NCBI RefSeq assembly: GCF_010731735.1
Contig: NZ_AP022588.1
Span: forward strand, 1,736,001 to 1,800,000
Direction of reading: 5' to 3'
Origin: Mycolicibacterium sediminis
Lineage (GTDB): Bacteria; Actinomycetota; Actinomycetes; Mycobacteriales; Mycobacteriaceae
DNA length: 64,000 nt
Part shown: positions 24,684 through 36,880 of the stretch, one piece after another
How positions within the stretch are numbered: position 1 is the stretch's first letter
Layout: each line of letters starts with the position of its first letter
Notes under the pieces: model-generated
Databases searched by the model: none
Told to the model about the DNA's origin: nothing
The model's input: only the letters and a program-made list of their open reading frames with translations
Made by a program: the position numbers and the translations under genes

Positions 24684-26495
24684 ATGGGTAGTGACACGCT
24701 TGCGGGGGCGAGGGTGGACCGGGAGGTCCTCAGCCGTTTCAGTACATGCTGCCGAACGCTCGGCCTGACCGTCCACGATCGGCGTCGTCCGGCCGACCTC
24801 GAGGCAGCGCGAACGGGGTTCGCCGAACTGACGCGCATCGCACACGAGCACTGTGACGCGTGGACCGGCCTCGCCGCTGCCGGCGACACCAGCGCGCGGG
24901 TCGTGGAGTCCGTGTGGCGGACCGTCGCCACGGCGGGCGCGCTGCAGCGCGAGCTGGAGATGGCGGCGGGCGACCTCGGCTTCGACTACGAGACCGGGCT
25001 GTACCTCCGCTTCCGAGCCACCACGCCCGACGACTTCCAACTCGCCTACGCCGCAGTTCTTTTCGAGCGCGGTGAGCATTCGGCGGCCGACCGTCTGGTG
25101 GAGCAGCTGCTCGAGCGCAGGCCGAGCTGGCCCAACGCCCGGTGGGTGCGGGTCGCGATGTACTTCCGCGCGGAACGCTGGTCCGACGTGGTGCGCGTCC
25201 TCACCCCGGTCGTCAACGACCCCCGGCTCGACGACGCGTACGCCCATGTCGCACGCGTCACCCTCGGCACGTCGCTGGCCCGGCTCGGCATGTTCGCGCC
25301 CGCACTGTCCTACCTCGAGGACCCGGCCGGCCCGGTCGACGTCGCGGTCGTCGACGGCACCCTGGTCAAGGCCCTGTCGCTGCGCGCGCAGGGCGAGGAC
25401 CTCGACGCCGCCGACACCCTCGCCGAGCTGTACGCGGCCAACCCGGAGAACGAACAGGTCGAGCAGGCGCTGTCCGACGCGTCGTTCGGCATCGTGCCGA
25501 CCACCGCCGGGCGGATCGAGGCGCGCACCGACCCGTGGGATCCCTCGACGGAACCCGACGAGACGGACTTCGTCGACCCCGGCGCCAAGGAACGCAAGGC
25601 ACACCTGCTGATCGAGGCGGAGGCCGAACTCGCCGAGTTCATCGGACTGGACGAGGTCAAGTACCAGGTGGCCCGGCTCAAGTCGTCGGTCGCCATGGCG
25701 ATCCGCAGGCAGGAACGTGGGCTCACGGTCGCGCAACGCACCAACCACCTCGTCTTCGCGGGCCCACCAGGAACCGGCAAGACCACCATCGCCCGCGTCG
25801 TCGCCAAGATCTACTGCGGCCTGGGGATCCTCAAGAAGGAGACGGTCCGCGAGGTGCACCGCGCCGACCTCATCGGCCAGCACATCGGCGAGACCGAGGC
25901 CAAGACCAACGCCCTGATCGACAGTGCGCTGGACGGCGTGCTGTTCCTCGACGAGGCCTACGCGCTGGTGTCCACCGGCGCGAAGAACGACTTCGGCCTG
26001 GTCGCGATCGACACGCTGCTGGCCCGCATGGAGAACGACCGCGATCGACTGGTGGTCATCGTGGCCGGTTACCGCGCCGACCTCGACAACTTCCTCGACA
26101 CCAACGAGGGCCTGCGGTCCCGCTTCACGCGCAGCATCGACTTCCCGTCCTACTCGGCGCACGAGCTGGTCGAGATCGCCACGCGCATGGCGGAGAAGCG
26201 CGACAGCGTGTTCGAGAAGGCCGCACTCGACCAGATGGAAACCCTGTTCGCGCAGCTCGCGTCGGCCACCACCCCCGACGCCGCGGGTGTCGCGCGACGC
26301 AGCCTCGACATCGCGGGCAACGGCCGCTTCGTCCGCAACCTCGTCGAGCGCTCCGAGGAGGAGCGCGAGTACCGGCTCGACCACTCCGACAGCGACGACT
26401 TCACCGACGACGAGCTGATGACGATCACCGACGTCGACGTCCGGAACTCCGCCATCCCGCTGCTGCGCGGCCTCGGTCTGGAGGTCCGGCAGTGA
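24684..26495 (+). CDS. eccA3: ESX-3 AAA+ ATPase EccA3
   Basis: A 603-residue cytosolic ATPase of type VII secretion. An N-terminal TPR-like helical region (about 1-300) is followed by a CbxX/CfqX-type AAA+ domain. Walker A is GPPGTGKT (360-367), Walker B FLDEAY (421-426), and the arginine-finger region RSRFTR is intact. EccA is thought to act on secreted PE/PPE and Esx substrates or their EspG chaperone complexes. It is somewhat shorter at the N-terminus than M. tuberculosis Rv0282 (631 aa). It is the first gene of the operon behind two IdeR boxes. The stop overlaps the eccB3 GTG by four bases. Confidence 0.96.
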   Translation: MGSDTLAGARVDREVLSRFSTCCRTLGLTVHDRRRPADLEAARTGFAELTRIAHEHCDAWTGLAAAGDTSARVVESVWRTVATAGALQRELEMAAGDLGFDYETGLYLRFRATTPDDFQLAYAAVLFERGEHSAADRLVEQLLERRPSWPNARWVRVAMYFRAERWSDVVRVLTPVVNDPRLDDAYAHVARVTLGTSLARLGMFAPALSYLEDPAGPVDVAVVDGTLVKALSLRAQGEDLDAADTLAELYAANPENEQVEQALSDASFGIVPTTAGRIEARTDPWDPSTEPDETDFVDPGAKERKAHLLIEAEAELAEFIGLDEVKYQVARLKSSVAMAIRRQERGLTVAQRTNHLVFAGPPGTGKTTIARVVAKIYCGLGILKKETVREVHRADLIGQHIGETEAKTNALIDSALDGVLFLDEAYALVSTGAKNDFGLVAIDTLLARMENDRDRLVVIVAGYRADLDNFLDTNEGLRSRFTRSIDFPSYSAHELVEIATRMAEKRDSVFEKAALDQMETLFAQLASATTPDAAGVARRSLDIAGNGRFVRNLVERSEEEREYRLDHSDSDDFTDDELMTITDVDVRNSAIPLLRGLGLEVRQ

Positions 26496-28063
26496 GCGGC
26501 CAGCGCACCGAGGACGACGACCGGCGGTCCTTCACGTCGCGCACGCCCGTGAACGACAACCCCGAACGCGTCCGGTACCGCCGCGGATTCGTCACCCGCC
26601 ACCAGGTCTCCGGCTGGCGATTCGTCATGCGCCGCATCGCATCCGGCGTCGCGATGCACGACACCCGCATGCTCGTCGATCCGCTGCGCACGCAGTCCCG
26701 CGCCGTCCTCGTTGGTGCGCTGCTGCTCGTCACCGGCCTGGCTGGTTGCTTCCTGTTCTCCCTCATCCGCCCCGCCGGCGACGCGGGGGACAGCGCGATC
26801 CTGGCCGACCGCGAGACCGCGGCCCTCTACGTCCGGCTCGGCGATCAGGTGCATCCGGTGCTCAACCTGACGTCGGCGCGTCTGATCGCCGACCGCCCGG
26901 ACAACCCGACCACGGTGAAGAGCAGTGAGATCGACCAGTTCTCGCGCGGCAACCTGATCGGCATCCCCGGTGCACCGGAACGCATGGTGCAGAACACCGC
27001 TCGCGACGCCGAGTGGACGGTGTGCGACGCTGCCACCGGTCCGGCGACCGGCGTCACGGTCATCGCGGGCCCGCTCGACCAGACTGGGGAACGAGCCACG
27101 GCGCTCGCCGACCAGGACGCGGTTCTGGTGCGCAACGACGGCGGACCCAACTCGGGCACCTGGCTGCTGTGGAACGGCCGCCGCAGCAAGGTCGACCTGG
27201 CCGACCGCGCCGTGACCGGAGCACTGGGCACCGGCTCGGAGGCGCCCACTCCCCGGACGATCGCGCCGGGCCTGTTCAACGCCGTGCCCGAGGCGCCGGC
27301 GCTCGTCGTGCCCGCGGTCCCGGAGGCGGGTGGCCAGCCCGGCTACCAGCTGCCGGTGCCCGCACAGATCGGCGCGGTCGTCGCAGCCTTCGACGCGGAC
27401 AACACGCTGCGCCACTACGCGGTGCTTTCCGATGGGCTGCAACCGATCTCGCCGGTCGTGGCCGCGATCATGCGCAATGCGAACTCCTACGGCCTGGCGC
27501 AGCCGCCACGCCTGGGTGCCGACGACGTCGCCCGCCTGCCGGTCGCGAACCAGATCGACGTCGACGCCTACCCGAGCGCGCCGGTCACCCTCGTCGACGG
27601 CGCCGCGTCACCGCTGACGTGCGCACGCTGGTCGCATCCCGTCGACGCCACCGGGGGCACGCTCGACCTCCTCACCGGCGCAGCGCTTCCCGTCGCCGAC
27701 GGCCTGCGGCCGGTGCCGCTCGTCGGTGGCGGCGCCGGGGTCACGGCCACCCGCGTGGTCCTGTCGCCCGGCACCGGGTTCCTGGTCCAGACCGTCGGCC
27801 AGGACGTCCGGCAGCAGCCGGCCTCCCCGGCGGCGGGCTCGCTGTTCTGGGTCGGCGACACCGGCGTGCGCTACGGCATCGACCAGGACGCCGACCAGGA
27901 CACGCTCGGCGCACTCGGACTGACCGCTGGGCCGCTGCCCATCCCGTGGGCGGTGCTGAGCCAGTTCGCCGCCGGCCCGACCCTGTCGCGGGCCGATGCC
28001 CTGCTGGCCCACGACGGACTCGAACCCGATCCCAGCCCGGCCGTCGTCAGGCAGAACCCGTGA
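26492..28063 (+). CDS. eccB3: ESX-3 core membrane protein EccB3
   Basis: A 523-residue core subunit of the ESX membrane channel. A cytosolic N-terminal segment (with [19 protein letters not shown]) precedes one transmembrane helix at about 71-92, then a large periplasmic domain made of R-repeat folds with conserved Cys (VCDAATG and LTCARWS). Start is the GTG at 26492 in the GTGA overlap with eccA3, giving near the Rv0283 length (538 aa). The frame is also open far upstream as a shadow of eccA3. It precedes eccC3 by 28 bases. Confidence 0.95.
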   Translation: MSGQRTEDDDRRSFTSRTPVNDNPERVRYRRGFVTRHQVSGWRFVMRRIASGVAMHDTRMLVDPLRTQSRAVLVGALLLVTGLAGCFLFSLIRPAGDAGDSAILADRETAALYVRLGDQVHPVLNLTSARLIADRPDNPTTVKSSEIDQFSRGNLIGIPGAPERMVQNTARDAEWTVCDAATGPATGVTVIAGPLDQTGERATALADQDAVLVRNDGGPNSGTWLLWNGRRSKVDLADRAVTGALGTGSEAPTPRTIAPGLFNAVPEAPALVVPAVPEAGGQPGYQLPVPAQIGAVVAAFDADNTLRHYAVLSDGLQPISPVVAAIMRNANSYGLAQPPRLGADDVARLPVANQIDVDAYPSAPVTLVDGAASPLTCARWSHPVDATGGTLDLLTGAALPVADGLRPVPLVGGGAGVTATRVVLSPGTGFLVQTVGQDVRQQPASPAAGSLFWVGDTGVRYGIDQDADQDTLGALGLTAGPLPIPWAVLSQFAAGPTLSRADALLAHDGLEPDPSPAVVRQNP

Positions 28064-28091
28064 GCGCCGCCCGAGAGCGAACCGAGGAACC

Positions 28092-31000
28092 ATGAGCCGA
28101 TTGATCTTCGAGGCCCGTCGCCGCATCCCGGTGCCGGCCACCCGCAAGGGCACCATCACGATCGAGCCGCCGCCCGAACTGCCCCGCCTGGTTCCGCCGT
28201 CGCTGCTGCGCAGGGTGCTGCCGTACCTGATCGTCATCCTCATCGTCGGCATGGTCGTCGCGCTGTTCGCCACCGGCATGCGGCTGCTGTCGCCGACGAC
28301 GCTGTTCTTCCCCTTCGTCCTGCTGCTCGCCGCGACCGCGATGTACCGCGGCACCGACGGCAAGATGCGCACAGAAGAGGTGGACGCCGAGCGCGCCGAC
28401 TACCTCCGCTACCTGTCCGTTGTCCGCGACAACGTGCGTGCCCACGCCGCCGAGCAGAGGGCCGCCCTCGAGTGGTCGCACCCCGACCCCGCCCTCCTGG
28501 CGGAGGTGCCCGGCACCCGTCGGCAGTGGGAGCGCGATCCGCACGACCCGGACTTCCTGGTGGTGCGGGCCGGCCTGCACGACGTGCCGCTGAACGCGAC
28601 GCTGCGCGTCAAGGACACCGCCGACGAGATCGACCTGGAGCCCGTGTCGCACAGCACGCTCCGGAGCCTGCTCGACGTGCAGCGCACCGTCCGGTCGGCC
28701 CCCGCGGGCATCGACCTCGCGGCGACCTCGCGCATCACCGTCGTCGGCGATCCCGACGAGGTCCGGGGCGCCCTGCGGGCGTGGATCGCGCAGGCCGTCA
28801 CGTGGCACGATCCCGCCGTCCTGGGCGTGGCGCTGGCCGCACCCGATCTCGAGGACGACGACTGGGCATGGCTGAAGTGGTTGTCGCACTGCGACGTACC
28901 GGGCCGGGTCGACGGCGCCGGTCCCGCGCGCTACCTGACGACCACCGTCACGGAACTGCGGGACCTGCTCGCTCCGGCGCTCGACGACCGCGGCACCTTC
29001 GGATCGGGCGACTCGCCCACCCGGCACCTGCTGGTGATCGTGGACGACCCCGACGCCGACCCGGGCATCGTAGTGCCGCGGGCGGGTATCGCCGGTGTCA
29101 CGGTGGTGCACAGGTCCACCGCGGAGCCACACCCCGAGCAGTACTCGGATCCCGAGCGTCCCGTCCTGCGCGTGGTCGACGGCCGCATCGAGCGCTGGCA
29201 GTCCGGCTCATGGCAGACCTACGTCGGCCAGGCCGACCACTACCCGGTGGCCGACGCCGAACACGTCGCGCGCCGACTCTCGCGATGGGACTCGAATCCC
29301 CGCCACACGAGGACCACCAGCGCGGGCCTGGAGACGTTCAACACCCTGCTCGGCATCGCGGACGCCTCGGCGCTCGACGTGGCGGACCTGTGGGCACCGC
29401 GCAGCCGCGCCGACGAGTTGCGCGTGCCCATCGGCGTCACCGCGACCGGTGAGCCGCTGATGTTCGACCTCAAGGACGAGGCGGAGGGCGGCATGGGGCC
29501 GCACGGCCTGATGATCGGCATGACCGGCTCGGGCAAGTCGCAGACGTTGATGGCGATGCTGCTGGCCCTGCTGACCACCCACTCCGCCGACCGGCTGGTG
29601 GTCATCTACGCCGACTTCAAGGGTGAGGCCGGCGCCGACATCTTCCGCAACTTCCCCCAGGTCGTCGCCGTCATCTCGAACATGGCCGAGAAGCGCTCGC
29701 TGGCAGACCGTTTCGCCGACACGCTGCGCGGCGAGGTCGCCCGCCGCGAGCAGCTGCTGATGGAGGCGGGCCGCCGTGTCCAGGGCAGCGCCTTCAACTC
29801 GGTGCGCGAGTACGAGGCGGCCATCGCGGCCGGCCACGACCTGGCCCCGATGCCAACGCTGCTCGTCGTCGCCGACGAGTTCTCGCTGATGCTGGCCGAC
29901 CACCCCGAGTACGCCGACCTGTTCGACTACGTCGCCCGCAAGGGGCGGTCCTTCCGCATCCACATCCTGTTCGCCTCGCAGACCCTCGACGTCGGGCGGA
30001 TCAAGGACATCGACAAGAACACCTCATACCGGATCGGCCTTAAGGTCGCGAGCCCGAGCGTGAGCCGGCAGGTGATCGGCGTCGAGGACGCCTTCCACAT
30101 CGAGGCGGGGCCCGACCACAAGGGCGAGGGCTTCCTGGTGCCCACCCCGGGTGCGATGCCGGTGAAGTTCCGCAGCACCTATGTCGACGGCATCTACGAT
30201 CCGCCGCGCACGCCGACGTCGGTGGTCGTGTCGGCCGTCCCCGTCCCGCAACCGTTCACGGCTGGCCACGTCGAGGCGCCCACGGAGACCGTGGTCGTCA
30301 GCGGCGCGGTCGAGGAGGACGTCCGACCGCCGCGCAAGCTGGTCGCGACGATCGGCGATCAACTGTCCCACTATGGTCCCAAGGCGCCGGCGCTGTGGTT
30401 GCCGCCGCTCGACGAGCCCATCCCGCTCGCCGAACTGCTGCACCGGGCCGGCGTGCCAGAGCGGCAGTGGCGCTGGCCGCTGGGCGAGATCGACAAACCG
30501 TTCCAGATGCGTCGCGACCCGCTGGTGTTCGACGCCACCTCGGCGGGCGCGAACCTCGTCATCCACGGTGGGCCGAAGTCGGGCAAGACCACGGCGCTGC
30601 AGACCTTCATGCTGTCGGCCGCCGCGCTGCACTCGCCGCGCGACGTGACCTTCTACTGCCTGGACTACGGCGGCGGACAGCTGCGCCCGATGTCCGACCT
30701 GGCCCACGTGGGCAGCGTCGCCTCGCCGTTGGAGCCCGAGCGCATCCGCCGCACCTTCGGTGAACTGGAGCAGCTGCTGCGGGCCCGTCAGGAGCGGGCG
30801 GCGAACGGCGGCAACGGGGTTCAGACGCAAAGCGGAGAGGCGTACCCCCACGTCTTCTTGGTCATCGACAACCTGTACGCGTTCAGCCGGGACAACACCG
30901 ACCAGTTCAACACCCGGAACCCCCTGCTGGCCAGAGTGACCCAGCTGGCCAACACGGGTCTGTCGTACGGCATCCACGTCGTGATCACGACGCCCAACTG

Positions 31001-32042
31001 GCTCGAGGTCCCCTTGGCCATGCGAGATGGGCTGGGGTTGCGACTCGAACTTAAGCTGTCCGACTCGCAGGACAGCAACGTGCGGGTGGTCGGGGCGCTG
31101 CGCCGTGCCGCCGACGGGGTGCCCGCCGACCAGCCGGGACGCGGCCTGACCATGGCCGCCGAACACTTCCTGTTCGCTCGGCCCACGCTCGAGACGATCG
31201 GGGCGATCAACGCCCGCCACCCCGGCCAGGCCGCACCGCCGGTTCGGTTGCTGCCGACGGTGCTGGCACCCGAGGCGGTCGCGCCGCTGTACCGGGGACC
31301 GGAGCGGGTGGTCGTCGGCCAGCGCGAAGAGGATCTCGCCGCGGTCGAGGTCGACTTCGCCGACAACCCGCTGCTGATGGTGTTCGGCGACACCAAGTCC
31401 GGCAAGACGACGCTGCTGCGGCATCTGATCCGGACGATCCGGGAGAACTCCACGCAGGACGAGGTCGCCTTCACGGTGATCGACCGCCGGCTGCACCTGG
31501 TGGACGAGCCGCTCTTCCCGGACAACGAGTACACGCCCAACATCGACCGGGTGACGCCGGCGATGCTGGGCCTGGCCGCACTGCTCGAGAAGCGCCGTCC
31601 CCCGGCAGGTCTCGCGGCCCGTGACCTCAGCGGCTGGACGTACGAGGGGCACACCCACTACCTGATCGTCGACGACGTCGACCAGATCCCGGACGCGCCC
31701 GCCATCAGCGGGCCCTACGTCGGGCAGCGGCCGTGGACGAACCTGGTGGGACTGCTGTCGCAGGCGACGGAGCTGGGGCTGCGCGTCATCGTGACGGCGC
31801 GCGCGGCGGGCTCCGCCCACGCCATGCTGCGCCGCCTCAACGAACTGCAGGCCACCACCCTGATGCTGTCGGGCAATCCGCAGGATGGTGGCAAGATCCG
31901 CGGCCACCGGTTCAGCCGGCTGCCCGCGGGGCGGGGGCTGTTGCTCGACGACGGCGACGTCGCGACGTTCGTGCAACTGGTCAATCCGTTCGTCGACGAA
32001 GCGGCGACGAGCGGCAACTCGGGAAGGGAGTTCAACCGATGA
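28092..32042 (+). CDS. eccC3: ESX-3 FtsK/SpoIIIE ATPase EccC3
   Basis: A 1316-residue motor of the secretion channel. Two transmembrane helices (about 42-63 and 68-86) are followed by three ATPase domains. Walker A motifs are GMTGSGKS (476-483), GGPKSGKT (826-833) and GDTKSGKT (1099-1106). The first domain, the one expected to power transport, keeps VVADEFSLM as Walker B and an SGKS loop. The later domains recruit Esx substrates through C-terminal signals. The ATG at 28092 follows GAGGAA. The stop overlaps the PE5 start (ATGA). Length is close to Rv0284 (1330 aa), as a single chain rather than a split EccCa/EccCb. Confidence 0.96.
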   Translation: MSRLIFEARRRIPVPATRKGTITIEPPPELPRLVPPSLLRRVLPYLIVILIVGMVVALFATGMRLLSPTTLFFPFVLLLAATAMYRGTDGKMRTEEVDAERADYLRYLSVVRDNVRAHAAEQRAALEWSHPDPALLAEVPGTRRQWERDPHDPDFLVVRAGLHDVPLNATLRVKDTADEIDLEPVSHSTLRSLLDVQRTVRSAPAGIDLAATSRITVVGDPDEVRGALRAWIAQAVTWHDPAVLGVALAAPDLEDDDWAWLKWLSHCDVPGRVDGAGPARYLTTTVTELRDLLAPALDDRGTFGSGDSPTRHLLVIVDDPDADPGIVVPRAGIAGVTVVHRSTAEPHPEQYSDPERPVLRVVDGRIERWQSGSWQTYVGQADHYPVADAEHVARRLSRWDSNPRHTRTTSAGLETFNTLLGIADASALDVADLWAPRSRADELRVPIGVTATGEPLMFDLKDEAEGGMGPHGLMIGMTGSGKSQTLMAMLLALLTTHSADRLVVIYADFKGEAGADIFRNFPQVVAVISNMAEKRSLADRFADTLRGEVARREQLLMEAGRRVQGSAFNSVREYEAAIAAGHDLAPMPTLLVVADEFSLMLADHPEYADLFDYVARKGRSFRIHILFASQTLDVGRIKDIDKNTSYRIGLKVASPSVSRQVIGVEDAFHIEAGPDHKGEGFLVPTPGAMPVKFRSTYVDGIYDPPRTPTSVVVSAVPVPQPFTAGHVEAPTETVVVSGAVEEDVRPPRKLVATIGDQLSHYGPKAPALWLPPLDEPIPLAELLHRAGVPERQWRWPLGEIDKPFQMRRDPLVFDATSAGANLVIHGGPKSGKTTALQTFMLSAAALHSPRDVTFYCLDYGGGQLRPMSDLAHVGSVASPLEPERIRRTFGELEQLLRARQERAANGGNGVQTQSGEAYPHVFLVIDNLYAFSRDNTDQFNTRNPLLARVTQLANTGLSYGIHVVITTPNWLEVPLAMRDGLGLRLELKLSDSQDSNVRVVGALRRAADGVPADQPGRGLTMAAEHFLFARPTLETIGAINARHPGQAAPPVRLLPTVLAPEAVAPLYRGPERVVVGQREEDLAAVEVDFADNPLLMVFGDTKSGKTTLLRHLIRTIRENSTQDEVAFTVIDRRLHLVDEPLFPDNEYTPNIDRVTPAMLGLAALLEKRRPPAGLAARDLSGWTYEGHTHYLIVDDVDQIPDAPAISGPYVGQRPWTNLVGLLSQATELGLRVIVTARAAGSAHAMLRRLNELQATTLMLSGNPQDGGKIRGHRFSRLPAGRGLLLDDGDVATFVQLVNPFVDEAATSGNSGREFNR

Positions 32043-32347
32043 CACTCAGGGTCGTTCCGGAGGGGCTGACCGCGGCCGGTGGTCAGGTCGAGGCACTCGT
32101 GGCACGTCTGGCCGCCGCCCACGCGGCCGCCGCGCCGGTCATCTCCACCGTGCTGCCGCCCGCGGCGGACCCGGTCTCGCTGCAGTCGGCGGGAGCGTTC
32201 AGCGTCCACGGCGCGCAGCACAGTGCCGTTGCGGCACAGGGCACCACGGAACTCAGCCGGTCCGGACTGGGCGTCGCGGAGTCGGGCACCAGCTACGCCA
32301 CGGGCGACGCCATGGCCGCGTCCTCCTACCTGACCGCCGGTAGCTGA
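32039..32347 (+). CDS. PE5: PE-family protein PE5
   Basis: A 102-residue PE protein secreted by ESX-3 as a heterodimer with PPE4. It is a helical hairpin with the typical [20 protein letters not shown] first helix and a C-terminal [13 protein letters not shown] stretch. The strict PE dipeptide appears as PEG near residues 7-9, and no PGRS or other extension is present. The start overlaps the eccC3 stop by four bases and the PPE4 gene follows after 7 bases, so the partners are made together. In pathogenic mycobacteria PE5-PPE4 is linked to mycobactin-dependent iron uptake. Confidence 0.92.
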   Translation: MTLRVVPEGLTAAGGQVEALVARLAAAHAAAAPVISTVLPPAADPVSLQSAGAFSVHGAQHSAVAAQGTTELSRSGLGVAESGTSYATGDAMAASSYLTAGS

Positions 32348-32354
32348 CGCCGCC

Positions 32355-33917
32355 ATGACCGCTCCCGTCTGGATGGCGCTGCCGCCCGAGGTGCACTCGG
32401 GTCTGCTCAGCAGCGGCCCCGGTCCCGGCCCGCTGATGGCCGCCGCCGCGGCGTGGCAGTCGTTGAGCGTCGAGTACTCCACGGCCGCAGCTGAACTCAC
32501 CAGCCTGCTGGCCGCGGTGCAGTCGGGTGCGTGGGAGGGGCCGAGCGCCGAGCAGTACGTCGCCGCGCATGCGCCCTATCTGACCTGGCTCGCTCAGGCC
32601 AGTGCCAACAGCGCGGCATCGGCAGTCCAGCACGAGACGACGGCGGCGGCGTACACGACGGCGCTGGCGATGATGCCGACGCTGCCCGAGCTGGCGGCCA
32701 ACCACACCGTGCACGGCGTACTGATGGCCACGAACTTCCTGGGCATCAACACGATTCCGATCGCCGTGAACGAGGCCGACTACGTCCGCATGTGGGTGCA
32801 GGCCGCCACGACGATGAGCACGTACCAGGCGGTCGCTGGTGCGTCGGTCGCCGCGACGCCCGCCACCCCGCCCGCGCCGATGCTGGTGGCGCCCGGCGTC
32901 GGCGAGGCAGGATCGGGCGCCGCGGACGCGCAGCAGTCGGTCGCACAGGTGCAGGCGGTCGACGCGGGGTCGGCGCTGAACAACGCCGACTTCCTCCAGC
33001 AGATACTCCAGGCCTACACCGACTTCACGTCGTCGCTCTTCGACCCGCTCATCGACTTCTTCGCGGACCCGCTGGGGAACACGGTCGATCTGCTCACGGG
33101 GCTCCTGACGAATCCCGGGCCGACGCTGGTGCAGTACGGACCGTTCCTGTTCGCCCTGGCGTATCAGGCGATCTCGTGGGTCGGTGCGTCGCTGACCTAC
33201 CCACAGCTGCTGTTGCAGCCGCTGCTCGCGATCGGTCTGGGCGTCGGCAACTACTTCCTCCAGGAGTACCTCAACAGGCCGGCCGCCCCGGAGCCGGCAC
33301 CGGCCGAGCAGCCCGCGCCGGCGCAGGCGCCCGCTCCGCGCGCCGAGGTTCAGCAGCAACAGCCGCTGCCCGCCGCCAGTGTCGCCCCGACGGTCACGCC
33401 GGCGCCCGCCACGTCCGTGACGTCGGTGCCCGCCGGGTCGGCGCCCGGCGTCGGATCCGCCGCCGCGGCGGGCGCGCCGCTGGTGCCCTACGCGGTGTCG
33501 GGCGGCAACCCCGGCCCCGGGCCCACCCCGACGCTGCGCGAGGGCACCGGTGCCAAGGCCCCGGCCTCGGACATCGCTGCTGCGGCGGCGACGGGTGCGG
33601 CGGCGTCGTCCCTCGCGAAGCGCAAGGCGCGTCGCAAGCGTGGCGCCCAGGTCCAGGAGCGCGGATACGCCGACGCCTACATGGACTACGAACCCGAACC
33701 GGATTCCGAACCGACGCCTCGGGCGCAGCCCGGTAGCAGCGCGTCGTCGCGCGGAGCGGGTCAGATCGGCTTCACGGGGACCACGACCGCGGAGAGGCCC
33801 GCGTCGACGCAGGACGTGCGAGGTCTCACCCAACTCCCGGACGACCCGTACGGCGGAGGTCCCGTCGACCCGCTGATGCCGGGCGACTGGGACCAGGAGG
33901 GGGGACCACGCACCTGA
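32355..33917 (+). CDS. PPE4: PPE-family protein PPE4
   Basis: A 520-residue PPE protein. The N-terminal 180 residues form the PPE domain, with PPE at residues 10-12 (MALPPEV) and a WxG turn [13 protein letters not shown] hydrophobic middle, a Pro/Ala/Val-rich low-complexity region (about 310-400) and a charged C-terminal tail containing an [10 protein letters not shown] basic patch follow. It pairs with PE5 and is chaperoned by EspG3 for export through ESX-3. Size matches Rv0286 (513 aa). A 51-base gap separates it from esxG. Confidence 0.93.
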   Translation: MTAPVWMALPPEVHSGLLSSGPGPGPLMAAAAAWQSLSVEYSTAAAELTSLLAAVQSGAWEGPSAEQYVAAHAPYLTWLAQASANSAASAVQHETTAAAYTTALAMMPTLPELAANHTVHGVLMATNFLGINTIPIAVNEADYVRMWVQAATTMSTYQAVAGASVAATPATPPAPMLVAPGVGEAGSGAADAQQSVAQVQAVDAGSALNNADFLQQILQAYTDFTSSLFDPLIDFFADPLGNTVDLLTGLLTNPGPTLVQYGPFLFALAYQAISWVGASLTYPQLLLQPLLAIGLGVGNYFLQEYLNRPAAPEPAPAEQPAPAQAPAPRAEVQQQQPLPAASVAPTVTPAPATSVTSVPAGSAPGVGSAAAAGAPLVPYAVSGGNPGPGPTPTLREGTGAKAPASDIAAAAATGAAASSLAKRKARRKRGAQVQERGYADAYMDYEPEPDSEPTPRAQPGSSASSRGAGQIGFTGTTTAERPASTQDVRGLTQLPDDPYGGGPVDPLMPGDWDQEGGPRT

Positions 33918-33968
33918 GACACCCGAGCACCGACCACGCACGATCACTTTCACAGATGAGGACCCACC

Positions 33969-34262
33969 ATGAGCCTTCTCGACGCTCACATCCCCCAGCT
34001 CGTCGCCTCGGAGGCGGCGTTCTCCGCCAAGGCCGCGCTCATGCGCAGCACCATCGCCCAGGCCGAGCAGGCCGCACAGTCCTCGCAGGCGTTTCACATG
34101 GGTGAGTCGGCTGTGGCGTTCCAGGCCGCGCACGCCCGGTTCATCGAGGTGTCGGCGAGGGTCAACGCCCTGCTCGACATCGCCCAGGCGAACATCGGCG
34201 ACGCCGCGTCCACCTACGTCGCCGAGGACGCCGCCGCGTCCAGCACCTACACCGCAATCTGA
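33969..34262 (+). CDS. esxG: ESX-3 secreted protein EsxG
   Basis: A 97-residue WXG100-superfamily helical hairpin that forms a 1:1 heterodimer with EsxH, exported by ESX-3 and needed for siderophore-dependent iron acquisition. As in M. tuberculosis EsxG, the turn has HMG rather than WXG. The YxxxE-type export signal is visible as YVAED near the C-terminus. GAGGA at 33958-33962 lies 6 bases before the ATG. It has 31 bases to esxH. Confidence 0.96.
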   Translation: MSLLDAHIPQLVASEAAFSAKAALMRSTIAQAEQAAQSSQAFHMGESAVAFQAAHARFIEVSARVNALLDIAQANIGDAASTYVAEDAAASSTYTAI

Positions 34263-34293
34263 TCCGCCGAGCAGAGCTGAAGGGACACAACAG

Positions 34294-34587
34294 ATGTCGC
34301 AGATCATGTACAACTACCCGGCCATGCTGGCGCTGTCGGCGGAGATGAACGGCTACTCCGGCGCGCTCCACGCCGTGGGCGCCGACGTCGCGAGCGAGCA
34401 GGCCGCGCTGTCCGCGGGCTGGCAGGGCGACACCGGCATGTCGTACCAGGCATGGCAGGCGCAGTGGAACACCAGCCTCGAGGAGCTCGTCCGGGCCTAC
34501 CGGGCGATGGCCAGCACGCACGAGATGAACACCATGTCGATGAGCGCGCGGGATGCGGCACAGGGCGCGAAGTGGGGCGCGGCCTGA
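34294..34587 (+). CDS. esxH: ESX-3 secreted protein EsxH (TB10.4 homologue)
   Basis: A 97-residue WXG100 protein with the canonical turn GWQGDTG (WXG) and a helical hairpin. It starts [12 protein letters not shown], as in M. tuberculosis TB10.4. It is the EsxG partner; the complex binds zinc in M. tuberculosis, and His residues are present (H26, H76). AAGGGA lies 9 bases before the ATG at 34294. The longer open frame upstream is a shadow of esxG. Confidence 0.96.
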   Translation: MSQIMYNYPAMLALSAEMNGYSGALHAVGADVASEQAALSAGWQGDTGMSYQAWQAQWNTSLEELVRAYRAMASTHEMNTMSMSARDAAQGAKWGAA

Positions 34588-34622
34588 TGACGTCGAGCCC
34601 GATGCGGGGGCCCCGATGAGCA

Positions 34623-35498
34623 GTGGGCGCTAACGCGGTCGAGCTGACCGCCGAGCAGGCGTGGTCCGTCGCGGACACGGTGGGTGCCGGGAACTTCCCG
34701 TGGGTTCTCGCCATCACCCCGCCGTATGCGGACCTCGCGGCGCGCCCGGCCTTCGACGCCCGGTTGCGGGACGAACTGACCGGGCTGGGCGTGCTGGCCG
34801 ACGGCCGCGTCGCCGCGTCGGTCGCCCGGTGGGTCACCGCGACCTGTCGTGCACGGCGGTGGCTCGAACTGCGGTTCGTGTCCGGTCCGGGACGGCTGTT
34901 GCGCGGCTTCGTGTCCCGACTCGAGGGCGGCGTGGTGGTGGCGTTCCGCAGCGGCGGCCTCGTCACGTTCACCGAACTCGAGGTCGACCATCCGCAGGCG
35001 CTGGTACCGGTGGTCACGGCGGGGCTGTCGCACCGACCGGCCGCACGCTTCGACGAGTTCGTCCTCGCCGCGCGGGTCGGGGCCAGAGCCGACGAGAGGC
35101 TGCGCGGCGGGGCCACGCTGACGGACGTCGTCGACGACCTCGGCATACCGGCCGGTGCACGGCACGTCGTGGAGGCGGCGTACGCGCCCGACCGCACGTA
35201 CGTGGAGATCGTCGCCGGGGACCACCGCGACGGCCACCGCGTCAGCACCGAGGTCGGCGTCAGCGTCGTCGAAACCTCGGCCGGGCGCGTACTCGTCAGT
35301 CCCGCAGTGGGATACGACGGCGAGTGGGTCTCGACGTTCACCCCCGGAACCCCGCTGGCCATTGCGGCCGCCGTCGAGCGGCTCACCTCGACGCTGCCCG
35401 ACGGCGTGTGGTTCCCCCACGCCCACCTCACCAGAGACTTCGACCATAGAACGGAAGACCAGGAATGTCCGACACCATCACGTCCGGCTCGCCGGTGA
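34623..35498 (+). CDS. espG3: ESX-3 PE/PPE chaperone EspG3
   Basis: A 291-residue cytosolic chaperone that binds the tip of the PPE protein in PE-PPE dimers and directs them to ESX-3. The family segments [11 protein letters not shown] (N-terminus), FPWVLAIT, and [20 protein letters not shown] are seen. A GTG at 34623 is the only start that gives the family N-terminus; a nearby ATG at 34615 leads to an immediate stop. The 3' end overlaps eccD3 by 34 bases, longer than the usual 1-4 base junctions in this operon, and the extra C-terminal residues are not shared with Rv0289. Confidence 0.93.
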   Translation: MGANAVELTAEQAWSVADTVGAGNFPWVLAITPPYADLAARPAFDARLRDELTGLGVLADGRVAASVARWVTATCRARRWLELRFVSGPGRLLRGFVSRLEGGVVVAFRSGGLVTFTELEVDHPQALVPVVTAGLSHRPAARFDEFVLAARVGARADERLRGGATLTDVVDDLGIPAGARHVVEAAYAPDRTYVEIVAGDHRDGHRVSTEVGVSVVETSAGRVLVSPAVGYDGEWVSTFTPGTPLAIAAAVERLTSTLPDGVWFPHAHLTRDFDHRTEDQECPTPSRPARR

Positions 35499-36880
35499 TG
35501 CCCATCGTGCGCGTCGCGGTCCTCGCGACCGGCGACGAGGGCGGCCGGCTCGTCGACATGGCGCTGCCCACCGAACTGCCGCTGCGCGAGATCCTTCCCG
35601 CGGTGCGCCGCATGGCGCTGCCGACCGGTGACGCGCGCCCCGCGGTGCCGGTGCAGCTGTCCCTCGCCCCGGTCGGAGGAGTGCCGTTCAGCCTGGACGC
35701 CACCCTCGACACCGTCGGTGTCGCCGACGGCGATCTGCTCGCCCTGCAACCGGTTCCGGTGGGTCCGCCCGCACCGCGCATCGTCGAGGACATCGCCGAC
35801 GCCGCCGTCATCTTCTCCGCGGCGCGCGAACGGCCCTGGGGCGCCGAGCACGTGCAGCGGGGCGCCTCGATCGCCGTGCTCGCGCTCGTCGTCCTCGCCA
35901 CGGCCGTCGCCACCCTGCACCGCGTCGCCACGGGCCAGCACGCCGGACTGTTCACCGTCAGCGGTGTCGCGCTGCTGACGGTCCTCGGTGCACTCGTCAC
36001 CCGGTCCCGGACACCGCGGCTGGCCACGGCCCTGTCGGTCACCGCGCTCCTCCCGATCGCGGCGGCGTTCGCGCTCGCCGTGCCCGGTGACGTCGGCGCC
36101 GCCCAGGTGCTGCTCGCCGCCGCGGGTGTGACGGCGTGGTCGATCATCAGCATCACCCTCGCCGAGCGAGCCATCGCCGTGTTCACCGCGGCGACCACCG
36201 TCGGCGTCGGCGCCGCGATCGTGTCCGGCGCGGCCGCACTGTGGACGCTCGACGCCCTGGTCCTCGGCAGCGCCCTGATCGTGCTCGCGCTGCTCTTCAC
36301 CGTGCAGGCCGCGCAGCTGTCCGCGCTGTGGGCCCGGTTCCCGGTGCCGGTCATCCCGGCGCCCGGCGACCCGTCCCCGGCCGCCCCGTCGCTGCGCGTG
36401 CTCGAGGACCTGCCCCGCCGGGTTCGGGTCGGCGACTCGCACCAGACCGGCTTCGTCGCGGGCGGCGTCGTCCTGGCCGTCGCGGGATCGGTCGCCCTCG
36501 TTGCGCCGCAGGGCGTCTCGGCGTGGGCGTGGTACGTCGTGGTCGCGGCGGCGCTGGGCGCGGCACTGCGGGCCAGGGTGTGGGACTCCGCGCCGTGCAA
36601 GGCGTGGCTGCTCGGCCAGTCCTACCTCGTCACCGTCGCGCTGGGCATCGTCTACCTGCTCGACGAGCGCTACGAGGCGGCGTGGTGGGCGCTGATCGTC
36701 CTCGCCGGGCTGACCGTGGCGTGGGCGATCGCCGCGCTCTACCCCGCGGTCGCCAACCCGGACACCTACTCGCTGCCCATGCGGCGGGTCACGGGCTTCG
36801 TCGCCTCCGCGCTCGACGCGTCGCTGATCCCGGTCATGGCGTACCTCGTCGGGCTGTTCACCTGGGTGCTGGAGCGGTGA
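35465..36880 (+). CDS. eccD3: ESX-3 membrane channel protein EccD3
   Basis: A 471-residue integral membrane subunit. An N-terminal ubiquitin-like cytosolic domain (about 1-95) is followed by about 11 transmembrane helices. EccD is the most hydrophobic ESX component and forms a dimer that lines a vestibule in each protomer of the ESX membrane complex. The ATG at 35465 lies inside the end of espG3. The stop overlaps the mycP3 GTG (GTGA). Size is equal to Rv0290 (472 aa). Confidence 0.95.
   Translation: MSDTITSGSPVMPIVRVAVLATGDEGGRLVDMALPTELPLREILPAVRRMALPTGDARPAVPVQLSLAPVGGVPFSLDATLDTVGVADGDLLALQPVPVGPPAPRIVEDIADAAVIFSAARERPWGAEHVQRGASIAVLALVVLATAVATLHRVATGQHAGLFTVSGVALLTVLGALVTRSRTPRLATALSVTALLPIAAAFALAVPGDVGAAQVLLAAAGVTAWSIISITLAERAIAVFTAATTVGVGAAIVSGAAALWTLDALVLGSALIVLALLFTVQAAQLSALWARFPVPVIPAPGDPSPAAPSLRVLEDLPRRVRVGDSHQTGFVAGGVVLAVAGSVALVAPQGVSAWAWYVVVAAALGAALRARVWDSAPCKAWLLGQSYLVTVALGIVYLLDERYEAAWWALIVLAGLTVAWAIAALYPAVANPDTYSLPMRRVTGFVASALDASLIPVMAYLVGLFTWVLER

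Noticed and set aside
33969..34262. EsxG lacking a WXG motif as a possible degenerate gene
   Set aside because: M. tuberculosis EsxG also lacks the Trp (HQG); this is normal for the subfamily.
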